In this document: positions 1 through 7,600 of the stretch, piece after piece
Numbering within the stretch: the first letter of the stretch is position 1
How the letters are laid out: each line of letters begins with the position of its first letter
From: an archaeon
Lineage (GTDB): Archaea; Micrarchaeota; Micrarchaeia; Anstonellales; Bilamarchaeaceae
Length of the DNA: 23,251 bases
NCBI GenBank assembly: GCA_020052325.1
Contig: JAGVPF010000029.1
Coordinates: 1-23,251 of the forward strand
Reading direction: 5' to 3'
Position numbers and translations under genes: made by a program
Notes under the pieces: generated by a model
What the model was told of the DNA's origin: nothing
What the model saw: only the letters and a program-made list of their open reading frames with translations
Database searches by the model: none

Positions 1-674
1 CCGCATACGACCGGCACATCCTTGCAGATGTCGCGCATGTGGGTCATCTCGCCGTCGAAAACCATCTGGTCGTAGACGTCGTCGCTGATAATCGGGAGCT
101 TGTGCTCCCCGGCGATATCGAGTATCCCCTGGAGCGTCTTCCTGGAATATACTGCGCCAGTCGGATTGTTCGGGTTGATGACGAGGAGGGCTTTCGTGTA
201 CTTGTTTATGTTCCTCCGGAGGCTTTCAAGGTCCGGCTCGAATTTCTCGTCGCATCTGTAGAAGTCCACTGTACCGTAGCTGATGCGCTCCTTGGTGAGG
301 TACAGCGGGTAGGTCGGTACAGGAAGCAGTATGTTCCTCCCGGGGTCAACCATCGCCTGGAAAAGGAAGTCTATGCCCTCGCTGAGGCCCGATGTGATGA
401 ATACGTCTTCCTTGGAGACATGCTCGTATTTGGCCACCGTTTCACGCAGCTCCGGGTCGCCTTCTGAAGGCGCATATCCCGAATAGTTCTGCTTCAGCGC
501 ATCCGCCGCGGCATCGAGGATATGCTGCGGGGGCCGGAAACCGAAGGGGGCCGGGTCGCCGATGTTGAGATAAATCATCTTCGTGCCTTTCTTTTCCAGG
601 GCCTTTGCCTCCTGGACGATATCCCGAATCGGGTATGAGACAAGTTCGCTGCGCGTTGAAGGTTCTATTATCAT
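1..674 (-). CDS. Class I/II PLP-dependent aminotransferase, N-terminal part (runs off the left edge)
   Basis: About 224 residues are visible, read leftward from an ATG at 672-674; the C-terminal part lies outside the window. The translation begins MIIEPSTRSELVSYPIRD and shows fold-type I aminotransferase landmarks: YLNIGDPAPF near residue 36, an ITSGLSEGID stretch, the substrate/PLP loop INPNNPTGAVY near residue 168, and SDDVYDQMVF, which holds the Asp and Tyr that usually contact the PLP ring. The catalytic lysine would lie beyond the edge and cannot be checked. The family transfers amino groups between an amino acid and a 2-oxo acid in the cytoplasm. The N-terminus resembles archaeal alanine/aspartate aminotransferases, but the substrate cannot be fixed. 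The leader contains a hairpin (AGGCAT/ATGCCT, 691-711) just before the gene. Confidence 0.9.
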   Translation of the reverse strand, partial: MIIEPSTRSELVSYPIRDIVQEAKALEKKGTKMIYLNIGDPAPFGFRPPQHILDAAADALKQNYSGYAPSEGDPELRETVAKYEHVSKEDVFITSGLSEGIDFLFQAMVDPGRNILLPVPTYPLYLTKERISYGTVDFYRCDEKFEPDLESLRRNINKYTKALLVINPNNPTGAVYSRKTLQGILDIAGEHKLPIISDDVYDQMVFDGEMTHMRDICKDVPVVC

Positions 675-780
675 AACAAAACCAAGCCCCAGGCATTTTG
701 TAGGGATGCCTCTCCCCTGTTGATTAGCGAGGCTATCGCGGGAAATGTTTTTATTCGTGTTGATACGTCGTATGACGATA

Positions 781-1146
781 TCACTTTCCGAGGGAGAAAG
801 TCACGAGGCGGGGCGAATTGCCGATTATGATTGCCCTTCGAATTGAGGCGGTCAACTCATGCTTTTCGCCGCCGCGGCAGCTCGTGTAGTTCGAACTGCC
901 CATAAGGAAGACGCAAAGGTTTGTCTCGCTGCTGATGGATTCCATATCCGCGCGTATGCGCCCGCTTCCTGCGTTCCCGAAATCCCGGAAATCGCCCCGC
1001 AGGTACAGCACGCGCCAGGCATCTTGGGCAATCTGGAGGCGGAGAAGGGAATCATCAATCCCGCGCGGCTCGCCTTCGGCTTCGATGACGGCCAGCATTA
1101 TCGAGGTGAAAACCAGGAAGGACATCATGGCCTCGAATGACTGCAT
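781..1146 (-). CDS. Small membrane-anchored pilin-like protein (fourth gene of the operon)
   Basis: About 121 residues starting MQSFEAMMSFLVFTSIMLAV, a hydrophobic helix directly at the N-terminus, followed by a soluble, moderately charged domain with a pair of cysteines near the C-terminus (NLCVFLMGS and YTSCRGG). The QSFEA start resembles the Q-x-S/T-x-E pattern of archaeal class III (type IV pilin-like) signal peptides, though no basic residue precedes it. I chose the ATG at 1144-1146 because GGGGG lies a few bases upstream and it starts just after the preceding stop; an in-frame ATG at 1164 would add six residues and overlap that gene by 17 bp. Probably translationally coupled to the gene before it. 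I infer a minor pilin-like or surface role; no specific function is recognised. Confidence 0.7.
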   Translation of the reverse strand: MQSFEAMMSFLVFTSIMLAVIEAEGEPRGIDDSLLRLQIAQDAWRVLYLRGDFRDFGNAGSGRIRADMESISSETNLCVFLMGSSNYTSCRGGEKHELTASIRRAIIIGNSPRLVTFSLGK

Positions 1147-1147
1147 A

Positions 1148-1555
1148 TCAACCCCCGCAGACATGGAGACGGCGAATCTCCCGGGATTCCCCGCTTACGT
1201 AGAGGCGGCAGATGCATAAAGGATAGTCCGCCTCCGGTTCGGCATTCCCGATGTACAGGGCAACGAGGCCGGACTGGTTCCGGAGGGATTCGATGTATTG
1301 CGGCGTTATCGCATCCTCGTCCAGCCAGTTCGGATACCGGTATCCACCCTCATGGATAGCCGCACCGGACTTGATTGTGTAATCGGCAACCGAGACGAGC
1401 TTGTCGAATGCCTGCTGGCGGTGCATCGACTCCTGCGCTTCGTGGACAAGTCCGCTTGAGGCTTTCATCGTAAATGCAAGCACGAGCATGATTGGGAGGA
1501 GGCCGAGTATCGCATCCATTGAAGCGAACCCGTCATACCGGTTCGGAGCGGTCAA
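1148..1555 (-). CDS. Small membrane-anchored pilin-like protein (third gene of the operon)
   Basis: About 135 residues with a short N-terminal leader, FASMDAILGLLPIMLVLAF as the single membrane helix near the N-terminus, then a soluble domain ending in a Cys-containing strand (YPLCICRLYVSG). The S-x-D-then-hydrophobic pattern is pilin-like. Start choice: the open frame extends to an ATG at 1666 inside the upstream gene, but a TTG at 1553-1555 preceded by GGGGTG at about the right spacing seems better; an ATG at 1517-1519 is a third option without a visible ribosome site. The TTG start overlaps the end of the preceding gene. Secreted or membrane-bound; I infer a shared assembly with its three neighbours. 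Confidence 0.65.
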   Translation of the reverse strand: MTAPNRYDGFASMDAILGLLPIMLVLAFTMKASSGLVHEAQESMHRQQAFDKLVSVADYTIKSGAAIHEGGYRYPNWLDEDAITPQYIESLRNQSGLVALYIGNAEPEADYPLCICRLYVSGESREIRRLHVCGG

Positions 1556-1847
1556 TTGAGAAAACACCCCGTATTTCCACCACTTTCCCCTGATAGTCCG
1601 AATGCAGGCTGCCTGTTTCGATGCGGTAGCGGACGCCATCACCGCCAAAATCGAGCGTGGAATCAATGCCGCTGTAGTAAAGCGCCTCCAGCGCCCTGGC
1701 TGCGGATTCGGATTTGGATATCCTCAGGCATTCCTCAGTCCTGCCATCCAGAGCGTCAACCTGCGCCACAAGCGATGCGGCCAGCAACCCGATAAGCGCC
1801 AGGGCCGGCAGAAAGGCGAAGAGGAATTCAATCGTCATCTGCCCCAT
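1533..1847 (-). CDS. Type IV pilin-like protein with class III-type N-terminus (second gene of the operon)
   Basis: 104 residues from the ATG at 1845-1847: MGQMTIEFLFAFLPALALIG. The G-Q-M-T-I-E-F run is close to the archaeal class III signal pattern, where the prepilin peptidase cuts before the Q and the following hydrophobic helix packs in the filament core. A coiled, charged helix and a beta-rich C-terminus follow. The open frame extends upstream to 1910, but that would overlap the preceding gene by over 80 bp and hide the pilin N-terminus; the chosen start overlaps it by 20 bp. This is the clearest pilin-like member of the set. Known of the family: such proteins form pili or pseudopili; whether this one polymerises is unknown. 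Confidence 0.75.
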   Translation of the reverse strand: MGQMTIEFLFAFLPALALIGLLAASLVAQVDALDGRTEECLRISKSESAARALEALYYSGIDSTLDFGGDGVRYRIETGSLHSDYQGKVVEIRGVFSIDRSEPV

Positions 1848-2430
1848 GCAGGACCTCCATCCCTTTTTCGATTTCCGAGACCCCCCGGAACCCGTATCTC
1901 TTTGATTCAATGATTATCGGGAAATCCTCCCGGAACCTCACGCTTGAGAGCCGCAGGCCGTTTTTAGAAAACGCGCCGGCTTCCAGGCGGGCTTCCAGGA
2001 CCGCATCCCCCAGATGGACCAGATAGTCCCCATCGAAACTTCCGGAACGGAGTGCCATGATGCCACCCAACGCCCCGGATTCCGATGCGAGCCGCGCTTC
2101 GGATTCCCGGAAGCATCGCGCACAGAGCCCTCCGTCGCAGAGGTTTTCCGGATTCGGATTCACCGGAGTCGGGGGGGTGCAGAAATGGTCCGGGCAGTGC
2201 CTGCAAAGCGCGATGTCGTGCGTTCCGTCATACGAAGAAAAGCCCAGGCCGGCCCCCTGGCGGACGCCTTCAAGAACGCATTCCTTGACATTCATCTGCA
2301 GACCGTAGGCGCGCTCGGTTTCCACCGCCAAGGAAAGGTCGGTTGAATAGGCTGCGCTTAGGATTGCAAGGGAATGGAGCAGGATTATCGAGGAGAGGAA
2401 AACAAGGACGAACGATATGTACCCTTTCAT
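1828..2430 (-). CDS. Secreted/membrane-anchored protein with Cys-pair insert (first gene of the pilin-like operon)
   Basis: 200 residues starting MKGYISFVLVFLSSIILLHS: a Lys-Gly followed directly by a hydrophobic helix, as in archaeal pilin-like precursors, so cleavage after KG is possible. The middle holds two cysteine clusters, CRHCPDHFC near residues 97-105 and CDGGLCARC near 118-126, separated by a Pro/Asn-rich stretch; these may bind a metal or form disulfides outside the cell. The C-terminal part looks beta-rich. A TATA-like box (CCTTTATTAACC on this strand, 2452-2463) lies about 25 nt upstream of the ATG, so the transcript is probably leaderless and this is the first gene of a four-gene operon reading to 781. 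No function is recognised. Confidence 0.75.
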   Translation of the reverse strand: MKGYISFVLVFLSSIILLHSLAILSAAYSTDLSLAVETERAYGLQMNVKECVLEGVRQGAGLGFSSYDGTHDIALCRHCPDHFCTPPTPVNPNPENLCDGGLCARCFRESEARLASESGALGGIMALRSGSFDGDYLVHLGDAVLEARLEAGAFSKNGLRLSSVRFREDFPIIIESKRYGFRGVSEIEKGMEVLHGADDD

Positions 2431-2451
2431 CGCGTTTGTGAGGCGGCGGGC

Positions 2452-2463
2452 GGTTAATAAAGG
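2452..2463 (-). promoter_or_regulatory. TATA-like promoter of the pilin-like operon
   Basis: CCTTTATTAACC on the minus strand sits in an otherwise GC-rich gap, about 22-33 nt before the ATG at 2430. This is the spacing expected for a leaderless archaeal transcript. Confidence 0.55.
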
Positions 2464-2504
2464 TCTGCCGGCTGCGGATGTGGGTTCTCACAAAATACGA
2501 ATGA

Positions 2505-2524
2505 AATCGGAAAAGAAAGAAAGG
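2505..2524 (-). terminator. T-rich terminator after spt4
   Basis: On the minus strand, directly after the spt4 stop, the sequence becomes a pyrimidine/T-rich run (CCTTTCTTTCTTTTCC). Archaeal RNA polymerase typically stops at such T-rich tracts without needing a hairpin. Confidence 0.45.
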
Positions 2525-2527
2525 CAA

Positions 2528-2710
2528 TCATTTTACCCTGACCGCATAGCTCCCGACGACGTTTACATTGATTATCTTGGCGATTTCGGAGCGCTCGGGG
2601 TCGAGCACTATGACCACGCCCGAGAACTTCTCGGAAAGCTCGCCCTGGCATTTGGGGCAGACCTTCTCCTTATTCTGGACGATGTACCGGCATTCCTTGC
2701 ATGCGCTCAT
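2528..2710 (-). CDS. spt4: Transcription elongation factor Spt4 (formerly RNA polymerase subunit E'')
   Basis: 60 residues, the usual length for archaeal Spt4. The N-terminus MSACKECRYIVQ and the CPKCQGE segment give two Cys pairs (C4/C7 and C18/C21) that form the zinc site, followed by the conserved VIVLDPERSEIAKIINV region that contacts the Spt5 NGN domain. Spt4 with Spt5 clamps RNA polymerase on DNA and raises processivity. The ATG overlaps the rpo7 stop by 4 bp (ATGA), so the two are co-translated; this rpo7-spt4 pairing is common in archaea and supports both calls. Confidence 0.95.
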   Translation of the reverse strand: MSACKECRYIVQNKEKVCPKCQGELSEKFSGVVIVLDPERSEIAKIINVNVVGSYAVRVK

Positions 2711-3297
2711 GAGCCTTCACCCTTCTTCTCCTCTTTCTTGTCCTCTTTTTTGGCCTTCTTCACCTTCTGCTCGAGCCACTCCGGCTTTCCGAGGCCGTCG
2801 GGGCGCATCGTCAGGCCGATTTTCGTGTCGGATGAGGTGGCTTTCATGCTCACAGTCGAGACCTTGACCAGCACCTCGTCCCCTTTCTTGAGGCTCCTTT
2901 TGAGGACTTTGGAGCCGAGCGTCTTGGATTTCTTGTCGTAGTAGAACTTCTCCTTGTCTATCTGGGAGACATGCAGCAGCCCCTGGAACGGGCCGATTGA
3001 TGCGAAAGCGCCGAATTCCACGATTTCCTTGAGTTCCGCCTTGTAGACCTCGTTCACGACCGGGTAGAATGTGAGCGCCTCAAACTGCGCCGTATAGTAG
3101 GCGCCGCTGTCGCCAGGGATGACGAGCCCTTCCGAAATGACCTTCGCGTTGGTGACCGAGAGCACGATGCCCAGGTCCTTGAAGATGCGGCCCTCATAGC
3201 GGTCGCGGAGAATCGACCGCACGGCATCCTCTATCGGGCTGCCGAAAAGCGACGGCGGTACCCTTATCCGGTCTTCCATAGTCTTCATGTAGTACAT
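2707..3297 (-). CDS. rpo7: DNA-directed RNA polymerase subunit Rpo7 (RpoE')
   Basis: 196 residues. The N-terminus MYYMKTMEDRIRVPPSLFG matches the RNP-like tip domain of archaeal Rpo7/eukaryotic Rpb7; residues ~83-160 (AELKEIVEFGAFASIGPFQG onward, with LLHVSQI) form an S1/OB RNA-binding domain. Rpo7 pairs with Rpo4 in the polymerase stalk, helps open the promoter and binds the emerging RNA. The last ~30 residues are a Lys/Glu-rich tail longer than usual for the family. GGAGG lies 7 nt before the ATG at 3297, which decides the start. A TATA-like box at 3395-3406 implies a leader of about 80 nt with small hairpins, unusual here because many neighbouring genes look leaderless. Confidence 0.95.
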   Translation of the reverse strand: MYYMKTMEDRIRVPPSLFGSPIEDAVRSILRDRYEGRIFKDLGIVLSVTNAKVISEGLVIPGDSGAYYTAQFEALTFYPVVNEVYKAELKEIVEFGAFASIGPFQGLLHVSQIDKEKFYYDKKSKTLGSKVLKRSLKKGDEVLVKVSTVSMKATSSDTKIGLTMRPDGLGKPEWLEQKVKKAKKEDKKEEKKGEGS

Positions 3298-3406
3298 AGT
3301 TATCCTCCGTCATTCGCCCCCCGTACGCTACGGGAGGAGAGTCTAGCCGGCATGCCAACCGGCGATGCATAGGCATACTGCTTCTGTCTGGGGCTATTTA
3401 AAAAAG
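3298..3406 (-). promoter_or_regulatory. rpo7 promoter and structured 5' leader
   Basis: On the minus strand a TATA-like TTTTTTAAATAG (3395-3406) is followed by about 80 nt before the rpo7 ATG. The leader can fold into three short stems: ATGC/GCAT (3365-3376), GCCGG/CCGGC (3346-3363) and CCCGTA/TACGGG with a 3-nt loop (3320-3334). The ribosome site GGAGG (3304-3308) follows unpaired. This could be regulatory or simply GC-rich folding. Confidence 0.45.
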
Positions 3407-3458
3407 TTGCTAAGCCGGCTTCCCCTTCGGCTGTGGGATGAGCTGGGGGGGAATAAGT

Positions 3459-3470
3459 ATTTATAAATAT
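3459..3470 (+). promoter_or_regulatory. TATA box for inositol-1-phosphate synthase
   Basis: ATTTATAAATAT is a near-ideal archaeal TATA box. A start of transcription near 3490-3496 would give a leader of about 40 nt to the ATG at 3533. Confidence 0.55.
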
Positions 3471-3532
3471 GCAACTATTTAACAAACATATAATAGTGCG
3501 ATGAAGCAATGGTTCAACGAAACGGTGTTGAT

Positions 3533-4615
3533 ATGTCCAAGATAAGATGCGCTGTCGTCGGTGTGGGGAACTGCTTTGCAGGGTTGGTCCAGGGCGTGGA
3601 ATACTACCATAAGCACCCGGAGCAGCAGGTCGTCGGAGTCATGCACCCGGTGATGGGCGGCTATACGATACATGACATCGACTTCGTGGCGGCGTTCGAC
3701 GTGGATTCGAAGAAGGTCGGAAAGCCGCTCAACGAGGCGGTTTACTCCGAGCCGAACAAGGTAAAATGGGTGGACTCGCTCTCATTGATGAAGGATGTGA
3801 GGGTGAAGCAGAGCCCGCAGCTCGACGGCGTCGGCATGTACGTGAACAAGGTCGTGAAGCCGGTCGGGGAGAGGCCGGTTGAGGAGCTCAGAACCGAAGT
3901 GCTGAAGGAGCTGAAAGACAAGAAGGTCGAGATACTCGTTTCCTACCTTCCGGTGGGCGCAGACAAGGCGACGCAGTTCTGGGCGCAAACCTGCCTGGAT
4001 GCGAAAATCGCTTTCGTCAACTGCATGCCCTCATTCATCGCGAGCGAGCCCGCGTGGGGAGAGAGGTTCAGGGAGGCAGGCCTGCCAGTCATAGGTGATG
4101 ACATCAAAGGACAGGTGGGGGCGACCATCGTGCACAGGACGCTTGCGCGCCTCTGCGACGACCGGGGCACGAAAATCGAAAAGACGTACCAGATTAACGT
4201 GGGCGGCAACACGGACTTTTTATCCATGAAGGAGCAGGAACGGCTCACCTCCAAGAAGATTTCCAAGACCGAATCGGTGCAGAGCCAGCTGAGGACTAGG
4301 CTTCCAGATGACCAGATTTACGTAGGCCCATCGGACTTCATCCCGTTTCTCGGCAATACGAAGCTGATGTTCATGCGCATCGAAGGCCGGATGTGGGCCA
4401 ACATCCCATACAACATGGAGGTTCGGCTCGAGGTCGATGACAAGGCCAATTCCGCCGGAATAGTCATCGATGCGGTCCGCCTCGCCAAGATTGCGCTTGA
4501 GCGGAAGCTTGCCGGCCCGGTGGAAGCGGCTTCGGCGTACCTAATGAAGCACCCGCCGAAGCAGATGACTGACCCCGAGGCGAGGGCTGAGCTGGAGAGG
4601 TATATTAAAGGATGA
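3533..4615 (+). CDS. ino1: myo-Inositol-1-phosphate synthase
   Basis: 360 residues, the size of the archaeal/actinobacterial form of the enzyme. The N-terminus MSKIRCAVVGVGNCFAGLVQ is the Rossmann NAD-binding loop; later landmarks are DIDFVAAFDVDSKKVG, the LPVGADKATQFWAQ region, FVNCMPSFIASEP, GDDIKGQVGATIVHR and NVGGNTDFLSMKEQ, with the catalytic Lys-rich segments SKKISKTE. It converts glucose-6-phosphate to 1D-myo-inositol 3-phosphate with bound NAD, in archaea feeding inositol phospholipids or inositol-based solutes. I chose the ATG at 3533, preceded by GGTG at ribosome-site distance; an in-frame ATG at 3509 would add eight residues (MVQRNGVD) not typical of the family. It stands alone, divergent from rpo7 and convergent with the surface protein gene. 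Confidence 0.95.
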   Translation: MSKIRCAVVGVGNCFAGLVQGVEYYHKHPEQQVVGVMHPVMGGYTIHDIDFVAAFDVDSKKVGKPLNEAVYSEPNKVKWVDSLSLMKDVRVKQSPQLDGVGMYVNKVVKPVGERPVEELRTEVLKELKDKKVEILVSYLPVGADKATQFWAQTCLDAKIAFVNCMPSFIASEPAWGERFREAGLPVIGDDIKGQVGATIVHRTLARLCDDRGTKIEKTYQINVGGNTDFLSMKEQERLTSKKISKTESVQSQLRTRLPDDQIYVGPSDFIPFLGNTKLMFMRIEGRMWANIPYNMEVRLEVDDKANSAGIVIDAVRLAKIALERKLAGPVEAASAYLMKHPPKQMTDPEARAELERYIKG

Positions 4616-4647
4616 AAAAGGAATAGGAAAAAAATGAAAAAAGAAAG
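4616..4647 (-). terminator. T-rich terminator of the surface-protein gene
   Basis: Read on the minus strand just past the TAG at 4650-4652, this gap is dominated by T runs (CTTTCTTTTTTCATTTTTTT), typical of intrinsic archaeal termination. Read on the plus strand it is A-rich, so it probably does not serve ino1. Confidence 0.5.
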
Positions 4648-4649
4648 GG

Positions 4650-7600
4650 CTATTTCTTCTGCTTTCCTTTCGAGCCCATGCTGCGCCAGTACAGTATCCC
4701 GCCCACAAGCAGGACGAACAGCACCAGCACCCATAGCAGGAACGACATGTCCGGCCCTGTGGCAGTGGGCTTCTCGGGCTGTTCCGGCTGTGCCTGCGGG
4801 AAAGCCTGCACCTGGATTACCCGGACAGGCTGCCCGTCTTTAAGCAGGGCGACCTGGTACGTCCCTTTCATGTCGAGTGGAAGCTCGAAGTTTCCGCTCT
4901 CATCCGTCTTGCCACCGAACTTCTGCCCGTTCGGGGCCGTGACCACATAGTCGCAGTTCGGGCATGCCACGCCATCCCGCTTGGCCTCGCAGGTCTTCCT
5001 GTCGCCCACGATTCCCGTCGAGGGGCAGCTTACGTCGTTCTGGATGCACTGGTGATTGGCGCATGCATAGCCGGGCTGGCATGGCTGGCATCCCGGTTCT
5101 GAACCGCATTCATAGCCGTACGCCACGAATTTGTGGTTTTTCACTTCGCCGCAAGGCAATGCTTCCACCTGCTCGCAAGTGCCTCCGGCCGCACCGGAAG
5201 GCATCTGGCAGAAGCTTGTGGCCGCGCATTGCTGGTCTGAGGTGCATTCGAATTTCGGCTCCTCGCCCTTGCAGGCGTGATTCTGGCATGTCTCGCCGGA
5301 GCCGCAATTGGAATCCGAGCAGCATTCGTACTCGACGCATTCGTGGCTCTTCACTTCCCCGCATTCGCAAATGATGCGGGCGCAAATGCCCCCGTCGCAC
5401 TGCTCGTTGACCGCGCAGCCGGAGTCGCTTGTGCACTCGGGCTGGGTCTGGTTCTGCTCTGGCTCTTCCGGCCTTGGCTCGCCGTTATCGCCGCCTTCTG
5501 TGGGCACAGAGGTCGCGAAAAGGCCGTAGACCCCCTGGTAGAACTCCGATTCCGAACCCGAGCCGAGGAACCCGCCCAGTAACTGGGATTCCTGGATCTC
5601 AAGGAGCCTGACATGGATTGAACCATCCTCAAGGCCCTGGTCCGGGACAGGCAGCCATTCCCCTTCGACATTATAGGTCTTGTTCTGCGTTGGGGCCATG
5701 ATTGTCGCGGCATACTGCTCGGGCTGGTATACGTCCGTGATGTTCAGGTAATACAGCTCAATGGTATCCATGCCATACCCGACCATCGAGCCCCCGGGCG
5801 AGACCGCGAAGTTCTCGATTGTAGGCAGGCAGGGGATTTCGACTCCCTTCACGAGGCTGGCCTGGCCGGCGCACGTCGGCACCATGCCGATTATTGAGAA
5901 ATACTCGTTCCGGACAGATGTCTTGTTGTTCGACGGCCCGGTCAGATTGAGGTTCAGCGTTATGGTCTGCTGGCCTCTGGTGTAGCTGAACGAGCGTCTT
6001 GCCGGCAGGTCTGTCTCCGATGTCAGGTAGACCGATTCCGCCGCATCATCCGCTGACAGCAGGACCGAAGGCGAGCGGATGCCATGGCGCACTTCGTCCA
6101 TCGACCACTGCGCGGGGGTGTCATACCCGCCGCCGAGCATGGAATTGTACAGAAGGCTCGCCTGGAAGTATTCGCCCCACAGGATGCCTTCGGGCAACAG
6201 GGGGATCGACTGCTCCTCGCTCCTGAGTATCTCCATTTCGGATTCGAGCGAGTTCGTCGTTCCTATGTCCATAAGGAAGGACAGGAAGTTTCTCCCGTTA
6301 CGGTAAAGCTCGCTGTCCGAGGATATAACCGCAACCGGAAACTCGTTGCTTCCCCCCATATCCGCGATGCCCCAGTTTGAGTTGTCGTGGATGTCCACCC
6401 TGTTCAATGTGACATTTCCCGTGCTTGCCAAGGTCATGCCATAGGTGTTGTCGTAAATCTCGAGATTCGTATATGTGTTGTTGGAATATATGCTCCGTCG
6501 CTGGGCGGATGCGGATGCGAGGATTTCCGACTCCTGCATGAAACTCGGCATCTGGGTAATTTCAATTATGCCCCCGCCGCTTAATAGCTGGGCGAGGAAC
6601 CCTAATCCCGTGCCTCCGAAGAGGTTTGTCAGCGAGGCGTTGTTGCTGAATGAACTCAGGTCGGAAACTTTGACCAGGCTGGAGTAGGACACCAGGTACC
6701 CGACCGCGTTTCCGGATGCATGGCCCCTGCGGACCGTGCAGTTGTCGCACCCGTAGAGCCATACGCCCACCGCGTTGTCGTCCGAAACAAGACCGTCGAG
6801 AGTGGAGTCCGGGGAGTACAACACCATGAATCCGTTGTTGGAAAGGCCATCCGAGCCTGCCACCGTAACTCCGGTCAGGTTTGACTGGTCGGCGCCGCAG
6901 AGGATGACTTCCGAATAAGTCCCGCCGTTCAGGTCGGTGCCGCCCTGGTTCGAGTAATATATGGGCCTGCCACCGGAACCCGTGTTGTTCCGGATCGTGT
7001 TTTCGCATCCGGCCCGGTTGAACTGGAGCGCGCGGGCGTCGCCTGCGACAATCATGTCCACATAGACGTTCTCTTCGAACGTGTTGTTCTCGACGATGTT
7101 GCCCGTGGCTTTCGACTCCAGCGTCAAGCCAAGGAAGTTGTGGTATGCGTGGTTGTTCCTGAGGATATTTTGCGAGTAGAACACGTCGAATCCGTTGCTG
7201 TTGTTCTCCGCGGTGTTGTTCTCGAAAAGGTTGCCTTCCCCGCCGATTTCGAATCCGGCGGTGTACAGGTCGTCCAAGCTGTTGTTCCTTGCGGTGTTGT
7301 TGCGGACGGTATTGTCATAGGCATTGCTGAAATAGAATCCCGAATAGTAGTTCTCAGCGGCCAGGTTGTTTTCCACCGTGCTGTTCATCAGGCTTTCCAG
7401 GCTGAATCCGTCATCAAAGCAGCCTTGAACCGTATTGCCTGAGATAACGTCATAATAGTTGTACGCCGGCGCGTCGTTGAACCAAGCTGAGCCGACGGAA
7501 AGGCCGTAGCAGTTGTCGCTAGCGATCGTGTTGTTGCGAATCCTGCTGCTGTTCAGGGAGTACAGTGACGCATCGTATAGTATCAGGTTGTCTTCAATGG

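Noticed and set aside
39..467. 142-codon open frame antisense to the aminotransferase
   Set aside because: The minus strand carries a continuous aminotransferase with family motifs across the same bases.
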